This document shows positions 59,671-64,000 of a DNA stretch of 64,000 nucleotides, in pieces. The DNA lies in assembly GCF_001293525.1 (NCBI RefSeq), contig NZ_BBYR01000033.1, forward strand, positions 28,714 through 92,713. The letters are read 5' to 3'. The notes beneath the pieces were generated by a model. That model was not told where the DNA came from, ran no database searches, and was given only the letters and a program-made list of their open reading frames with translations. The position numbers and the translations under genes are program-made. Position 1 is the stretch's first letter. The number at the start of each line of letters is the position of its first letter. This DNA comes from Pseudideonella sakaiensis. GTDB lineage: Bacteria; Pseudomonadota; Gammaproteobacteria; Burkholderiales; Burkholderiaceae_C.

Positions 59671-60742
59671 GCTGGCGCGCATGATCGACCTGCGCAGCGA
59701 CACGGTGACGCGCCCCACGCCGGCGATGCGCGCGGCGATGGCCGCCGCGGAGGTGGGCGACGACGTGTTCGGCGACGACCCGACGGTGCGGCTGCTGCAG
59801 CGCCGGCTGGCGGCGCTGCTGGGCAAGGAGGACGCGCTCTTCGTCACCAGCGGCACGCAGAGCAACCTCTGCGCACTGATGGCGCAGTGCCAGCGCGGCG
59901 ACGAGTACCTGGTCGGCCAGATGGCGCACTGCTACCGCTGGGAGGCGGGCGGTGCGGCGGTGCTGGGCAGCATCCAGCCGCAGCCGCTGGCGCAGGGGCC
60001 GGACGGCCTGCCGGCGCTGGAGGAGGTGCGCGCGGCGATCAAGCCGGACGATCCGCATTTCGCCCGCACGCGGCTGCTCGCGCTGGAGAACACCTGGGGC
60101 GGGCGGCGGCTGCCGCAGGCGGGCGTGGAGGCGCTGTGCGCGCTGGCGCGCGAGCACGGGCTGGCGACGCACCTCGACGGCGCGCGGCTGTTCAATGCGG
60201 CGGTGGACGCGGCGGCCGAGGCCGCCGAGGTCGCCGACGCCGGGCCGCGCAGCTCGGCCGGGCCGTCGGCGCCGGTGGTGGCGGCGCTGCGCACGCTGGT
60301 GGCGCCCTTCGACACGGTGTCCGTCTGCCTGAGCAAGGGCCTGGGTGCGCCGGTGGGTTCGGTGCTCTGCGGCCCGGCCGAGGTCGTCGGGCGGGCGCGG
60401 CGGCTGCGCAAGATGCTGGGCGGCGGGCTGCGCCAGGTCGGCGTGCTGGCGGCCGCCGGGCTGCACGCGCTGGACCGCCATGTCGACCGGCTGGCCGACG
60501 ACCACGCCCGTGCGCGCCGCCTCGCGGAGGGCCTGCAGGGCCTGGACGGCGTGCGCGTGGACGTGCACACCAACATGGTCTTCGTCCGCCTGCCGGCCGC
60601 CCGCGCCGAGGGCGCGGTGGCGCGCCTGGCGGCCGCCGGCGTGGCCTGCACCGGCGGCGCCAGCCTGCGGCTGGTCACCCACCTCGACCTGGACGACGAC
60701 GCGATCGACACGGCCGTGCGCGTGCTGCGCGCGACGCTCTGA
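59663..60742 (+). CDS. ltaE: Low-specificity L-threonine aldolase
   Basis: 359 residues. PLP enzyme splitting threonine/allo-threonine into glycine and acetaldehyde. Motifs: [66 protein letters not shown] and the PLP Lys in [14 protein letters not shown]. It sits inside the trp operon between trpG and trpD, an unusual neighbour whose product is not part of tryptophan synthesis. Confidence 0.93.
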   Translation: MPELARMIDLRSDTVTRPTPAMRAAMAAAEVGDDVFGDDPTVRLLQRRLAALLGKEDALFVTSGTQSNLCALMAQCQRGDEYLVGQMAHCYRWEAGGAAVLGSIQPQPLAQGPDGLPALEEVRAAIKPDDPHFARTRLLALENTWGGRRLPQAGVEALCALAREHGLATHLDGARLFNAAVDAAAEAAEVADAGPRSSAGPSAPVVAALRTLVAPFDTVSVCLSKGLGAPVGSVLCGPAEVVGRARRLRKMLGGGLRQVGVLAAAGLHALDRHVDRLADDHARARRLAEGLQGLDGVRVDVHTNMVFVRLPAARAEGAVARLAAAGVACTGGASLRLVTHLDLDDDAIDTAVRVLRATL

Positions 60743-60786
60743 CGCCCTTCTCCGACCCGACCGACGCTTCCCGCCTGCGAACCCCC

Positions 60787-61827
60787 ATGCCGATCACCGA
60801 CAACGAGGCGCTGACGCGCACCATCGACCACCGCGAGATCTTCCACGACGAGATGCTCGCATTGATGCGCCGCATCATGAGCGGCGAGATGTCGCCCGTG
60901 ATGATGGCGGCGCTGCTGGTGGGCCTGCGCGTGAAGAAGGAGACCATCGGCGAGATCACCGCGGCGGCGCAGGTGATGCGCGAGTTCTCGACCAAGGTCG
61001 AGGTGGCCGACCGGCAGCACCTGCTGGACATCGTCGGCACCGGCGGCGACGGCTCCCACACCTTCAACATCTCCACCTGCAGCATGTTCGTGGCGGCCGC
61101 CTGCGGTGCGCGCATCAGCAAGCACGGCAACCGCAGCGTGTCCAGCAAGTCGGGCAGCGCCGACGTGCTGGAGCAGCTCGGCGTGGCGCTGAACCTCGCG
61201 CCGGCCGCGATCGCCCGCTGTATCGCGGACACCGGCATCGGCTTCATGTTCGCACCCAACCACCACCCGGCGATGAAGAACGTGGCGCCGGTGCGGCGCG
61301 AGCTGGGCGTGCGCACGATCTTCAACATCCTCGGGCCGCTGACCAATCCGGCGGATGCGCCGAACATCCTGATGGGCGTCTTCCACCCCGACCTCGTCGG
61401 CATCCAGGTGCGCGCGCTGCAGCGCCTGGGCGCCGAGCATGCGGTGGTGGTCTACGGCCGCGATGGCATGGACGAGGTCTCGCTCGGCGCGGCGACGCTG
61501 GTCGGCGAGTTCAGGGACGGCGCGATCCGCGAGTACGAGATCCACCCGGAGGACTTCGGCCTGACCATGGCCAGCCACCGCGCGCTGCGGGTACAGACGC
61601 CGGAGCAGTCGAAGGCGATGCTGCTGGCGGTGCTGGACGACGAACCCGGCCCGCCGCGCGACATCGTGCTGCTGAATGCCGGCGTGGCGCTCTACGCCGC
61701 GGGCGTTGCGTCCACCATGGCCGACGGCATCGCGATGGCACGCGACGCGGTGGCCAGCGGCCGCGCGCGCGCGAAGCTCGATGCCTTCGTCGCGCGCACG
61801 CGCGAGCTGGCGCCGGCGGCGGCCTGA
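60787..61827 (+). CDS. trpD: Anthranilate phosphoribosyltransferase
   Basis: 346 residues from ATG 60787. Class with [14 protein letters not shown] (PRPP-binding), [36 protein letters not shown] and [10 protein letters not shown]. It joins PRPP to anthranilate. Third trp gene of this block after trpG and the aldolase gene, 44 nt behind the latter. Confidence 0.97.
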   Translation: MPITDNEALTRTIDHREIFHDEMLALMRRIMSGEMSPVMMAALLVGLRVKKETIGEITAAAQVMREFSTKVEVADRQHLLDIVGTGGDGSHTFNISTCSMFVAAACGARISKHGNRSVSSKSGSADVLEQLGVALNLAPAAIARCIADTGIGFMFAPNHHPAMKNVAPVRRELGVRTIFNILGPLTNPADAPNILMGVFHPDLVGIQVRALQRLGAEHAVVVYGRDGMDEVSLGAATLVGEFRDGAIREYEIHPEDFGLTMASHRALRVQTPEQSKAMLLAVLDDEPGPPRDIVLLNAGVALYAAGVASTMADGIAMARDAVASGRARAKLDAFVARTRELAPAAA

Positions 61828-61839
61828 CGGGGCGGTGGC

Positions 61840-62628
61840 ATGAGTGACATCCTGCAGAAGATCGTCGCGGTCAAGCACGACGAGGTGGCTGCGGCGCGGC
61901 GCCGGCGCGACGCGGCCTCGCTGCGCCGCGACGCGGAATCGCTGGGCGGGGTGCGCGACTTCGCCGGCGCGCTGCGCCGCCGCGTGGACGCGGGCTCGCC
62001 GGCGGTGATCGCCGAGGTCAAGAAGGCCAGCCCGAGCAAGGGCGTGCTGCGCGCGGACTTCCGGCCGGGCGAGATCGCCGCGTCCTATGCCGACGGCGGC
62101 GCGGCCTGCCTGAGCGTGCTGACGGACGAGCGCTTCTTCCAGGGCTCGGCCGAGGCCCTGGTGCAGGCGCGCGCCGCCTGCGCGCTGCCGGTGCTGCGCA
62201 AGGACTTCATCGTCGACCCCTACCAGGTCGACGAGGCCCGGGCGATGGGCGCCGACTGCATCCTGCTGATCGTGGCCTGCCTCGATCCCTCGCTGATGGC
62301 GGACCTGGAGGCGCAGGCGCTGGCGCTGGGCATGGCGGTGCTGGTCGAGTCCCACGACGCGGCCGAACTGGCCCGGGCGCTGCGGCTGAAGACGCCGCTG
62401 GTCGGCGTGAACAACCGCGACCTGCGGACCTTCGAGGTCAGCCTGGACACCACGCTGGCGCTGCAGCGCGAGCTGCCGCCGGATCGCCTGCTGGTCACCG
62501 AAAGCGGCATCCTGGCGCGCGAGGACGTGCGCCGCATGCGCGAGCACGGCGTGAACGCCTTCCTCGTCGGCGAGGCCTTCATGCGCGCGCCGGACCCGGG
62601 CCGGGCGCTGGCCACGCTGTTCGCGTGA
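61840..62628 (+). CDS. trpC: Indole-3-glycerol-phosphate synthase
   Basis: 262 residues, monofunctional TrpC. TIM barrel with [51 protein letters not shown] (in pieces: [11 protein letters not shown]), [13 protein letters not shown] and [12 protein letters not shown]. Closes the indole ring. It overlaps ung as GTGA. Confidence 0.97.
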   Translation: MSDILQKIVAVKHDEVAAARRRRDAASLRRDAESLGGVRDFAGALRRRVDAGSPAVIAEVKKASPSKGVLRADFRPGEIAASYADGGAACLSVLTDERFFQGSAEALVQARAACALPVLRKDFIVDPYQVDEARAMGADCILLIVACLDPSLMADLEAQALALGMAVLVESHDAAELARALRLKTPLVGVNNRDLRTFEVSLDTTLALQRELPPDRLLVTESGILAREDVRRMREHGVNAFLVGEAFMRAPDPGRALATLFA

Positions 62629-63449
62629 GCGCGGGCCGCGGCGCCGGGCAGGGGAGGGGCGCGGGGCGGACCGGCTCGGCCCCGGGCGCGGGCCCCGCCC
62701 CGACGGGTGACGAAGCGGGCTCGCCGGCGACCTGGTTCCCCGCGGCGCCGACCCTCGACGGTCCGCTGGATGCGGCTTTCGACGCCGTGCCGGACGACTG
62801 GCGTGTGGTGACCGAGCCGTTCCGCCACACCGCCGTGGGCCAGGCGCTGCAGGCTCGTGTCGACGCCCGACGCACCGCGGGCGCACGCATCTACCCGCCG
62901 CAGCCGCTGCGGGCGCTGGCGCTGACGCCGCTCGCGTCGGTGCGCGTGGTGATCCTCGGCCAGGATCCCTACCACGGCCCCGGCCAGGCCGAGGGGCTCG
63001 CGTTCTCGGTGCCGGACGGCGTGCGCCCGCCGCCCAGCCTCGCCAACATCTTCCAGGAACTGAAGCGCGACCTCGGCCAGCCGCTGCCGGCGTCCGGCAG
63101 CCTGGTGCGCTGGGCGCGCCAGGGCGTGCTGCTGCTGAACACCAGCCTGACGGTGGAGGAGGGCCAGGCGGCCAGCCATGCGCGCTGGGGCTGGGAGGTG
63201 CTTGCCGATGCGCTGGTCGACGCGGTGGTGCGCCAGCCCGCGCCGGTGGCTTTCCTGCTGTGGGGCCAGCATGCCCAGGCGCGGGCCGCACGGGTGCCGG
63301 CCGGCGGACCGCACCGCGTCTGGCAGGCCAACCACCCCTCGCCGCTCGCGGCGCGGCGGCCGCCGGTGCCCTTCATCGGCTGTGGCCACTTCGGCGAGGT
63401 GCGTGGCTTCCTCGCCGCCGCCGGCCGGCCGATCGACTGGACGCTCTGA
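62625..63449 (+). CDS. ung: Uracil-DNA glycosylase
   Basis: 274 residues from GTG 62625. Catalytic motif GQDPYHG with the activating Asp, [28 protein letters not shown] and the Leu-loop/His motif NHPSPLAA. The first ~40 residues are Gly/Ala/Pro-rich and outside the enzyme fold, so a later start is possible. Translationally coupled to trpC. Confidence 0.95.
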   Translation: MSAGRGAGQGRGAGRTGSAPGAGPAPTGDEAGSPATWFPAAPTLDGPLDAAFDAVPDDWRVVTEPFRHTAVGQALQARVDARRTAGARIYPPQPLRALALTPLASVRVVILGQDPYHGPGQAEGLAFSVPDGVRPPPSLANIFQELKRDLGQPLPASGSLVRWARQGVLLLNTSLTVEEGQAASHARWGWEVLADALVDAVVRQPAPVAFLLWGQHAQARAARVPAGGPHRVWQANHPSPLAARRPPVPFIGCGHFGEVRGFLAAAGRPIDWTL

Positions 63450-63492
63450 ACCGCGCGGCCCCGGCCACTTCCGGCGTGCCGCCATGCTGTGT

Positions 63493-63498
63493 TATAGT
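63493..63498 (+). promoter_or_regulatory. -10 box of the tRNA-tuf transcript
   Basis: TATAGT lies 15 nt before tRNA-Tyr in a locally AT-rich stretch, followed by a GC-rich discriminator typical of stringently controlled stable-RNA promoters. The -35 region is weak (TTCCGG near 63469). Confidence 0.5.
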
Positions 63499-63512
63499 GT
63501 CGGGCTCTGCGA

Positions 63513-63598
63513 GGAGGGGTGCCCGAGTGGCTAAAGGGGGCAGACTGTAAATCTGTTGGCTTACGCCTACGCTGGTTCGAATCCAGCCTCCTCCACCA
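63513..63598 (+). tRNA. tRNA-Tyr (GTA)
   Basis: 86 nt including encoded CCA. Acceptor stem GGAGGGG/CTCCTCC, long variable arm (type II), anticodon GTA at 63547-63549 between CTAAAT-like loop bases, T-loop GGTTCGAATCC. First of three tRNAs upstream of tuf, the common proteobacterial order. Confidence 0.98.
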
Positions 63599-63638
63599 GT
63601 CGCAGAGATCGTTCGGGCCGTCCGCGGCCGCTCCCAGG

Positions 63639-63712
63639 GCGGGAGTAGTTCAATGGTAGAACCCTAGCCTTCCAAGCTAATGACGCGGGTTCGATTCCCG
63701 TCTCCCGCTCCA
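63639..63712 (+). tRNA. tRNA-Gly (TCC)
   Basis: 74 nt with encoded CCA. Acceptor GCGGGAG/CTCCCGC, anticodon TCC at 63671-63673, T-loop GGTTCGATTCC. Confidence 0.98.
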
Positions 63713-63808
63713 GTGTCGCGTTCATCGCGGCGGGCGGGTGGTGCGGGCGGTGTGGTGGTTGTTCGGTGGTGAGGTGGCTTCGTTTCCGATCGTTCGGTGG
63801 CGCGTCCT

Positions 63809-63844
63809 CACAGGCATGGTCAGGCAATCCTGGCCATGCCTGTG
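63809..63844 (+). other. Long hairpin between tRNA-Gly and tRNA-Thr
   Basis: CACAGGCATGG (63809-63819) and CCATGCCTGTG (63834-63844) are perfectly complementary, with CAGG/CCTG extending the stem to a CAAT loop. No T-run follows, so it is more likely an RNase processing signal of the tRNA precursor than a terminator. Confidence 0.55.
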
Positions 63845-63861
63845 GCGACCTTCCGGTCGAT

Positions 63862-63936
<75 letters not shown>

Positions 63937-63982
63937 ATCTCACCGTTGTGTAATTTCCCTCTCGTTTGTCCAGGAGCGAGCA

Positions 63983-64000
63983 ATGGCAAAAGGCAAGTTC
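63983..64000 (+). CDS. tuf: Elongation factor Tu, 5' end only
   Basis: ATG 63983 after CAGGAG; the six visible codons give MAKGKF, the exact N-terminus of betaproteobacterial EF-Tu. The tRNA-Tyr/Gly/Thr genes directly upstream are the standard leader of one of the two tuf copies. The rest of the gene lies beyond the window. Confidence 0.9.

Noticed and set aside
59932..63291. 1119-codon minus-strand open frame
   Set aside because: Runs opposite to ltaE, trpD, trpC and ung, all of which have clear catalytic motifs.

Overview
The window is GC-rich DNA (about 70% outside one island) with dense coding, tight ATGA overlaps, and betaproteobacterial marker genes: an ApaG gene, a Gcr-type 'site-specific recombinase' membrane protein, a split trpE / trpGDC arrangement, and a tRNA-Tyr / tRNA-Gly / tRNA-Thr cluster leading into the EF-Tu gene. 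This fits a chromosome of the order Burkholderiales, probably the Rubrivivax-Leptothrix-Ideonella (Sphaerotilaceae) neighbourhood. The genus assignment is inference.

Positions 1-19.5 kb are dominated by nitrogen scavenging from one-carbon cyano compounds. A partial Bug/TctC solute-binding protein and an FGE-like lipoprotein are followed by a cyanate ABC transporter with cyanase (cynABD-cynS) and an NTF2-like gene. After housekeeping-type genes and a halohydrin-dehalogenase-like protein comes a MocR-type regulator. It is divergent from a complete eight-gene Nit1C cluster: MSMEG_0572-type protein, nitrilase, radical SAM, GNAT, AIR-synthase-like, glycosyltransferase, MSMEG_0570-type protein and flavoprotein. 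A single-domain globin follows. The Nit1C operon and the globin each have a good sigma-54 (-24/-12) promoter, and the mocR/Nit1C intergenic region carries three pairs of a 9-bp direct repeat. Together this looks like a nitrogen-limitation-controlled cyanide/nitrile/cyanate assimilation and tolerance locus.

Positions 19.5-39.4 kb hold mltA, a small membrane protein, the gcr-like gene, divergent apaG/rpe, gph, and trpE with a candidate Trp leader peptide. Next is a liv-type ABC operon whose last ATPase is fused in frame to an aldehyde dehydrogenase, controlled by a divergent AraC/FeaR-like regulator. A large secreted CLCA-like metalloprotease with a C-terminal sorting tail follows, then a LysR regulator divergent from an FMN-dependent hydroxy-acid oxidase, and a decayed Fic gene.

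Positions about 40.2-59.06 kb are an integrated element inserted at the 5' end of trpG. A roughly 250-bp imperfect direct repeat flanks it. Each copy holds a promoter, a 21-codon Trp-rich leader ORF, a hairpin and the first 18 nt of trpG. The cargo is more AT-rich and mosaic: a HEPN-like protein with a P-loop ATPase, two convergent tyrosine recombinases, a membrane protein, a type I restriction system with an inserted Schlafen/AlbA-type gene, and a GHKL-ATPase plus PRTase-like gene pair. The two uncharacterised pairs are candidate defence systems.

Positions 59.06-64 kb resume the core chromosome: trpG, a threonine aldolase gene, trpD, trpC, ung, three tRNAs and the start of tuf.
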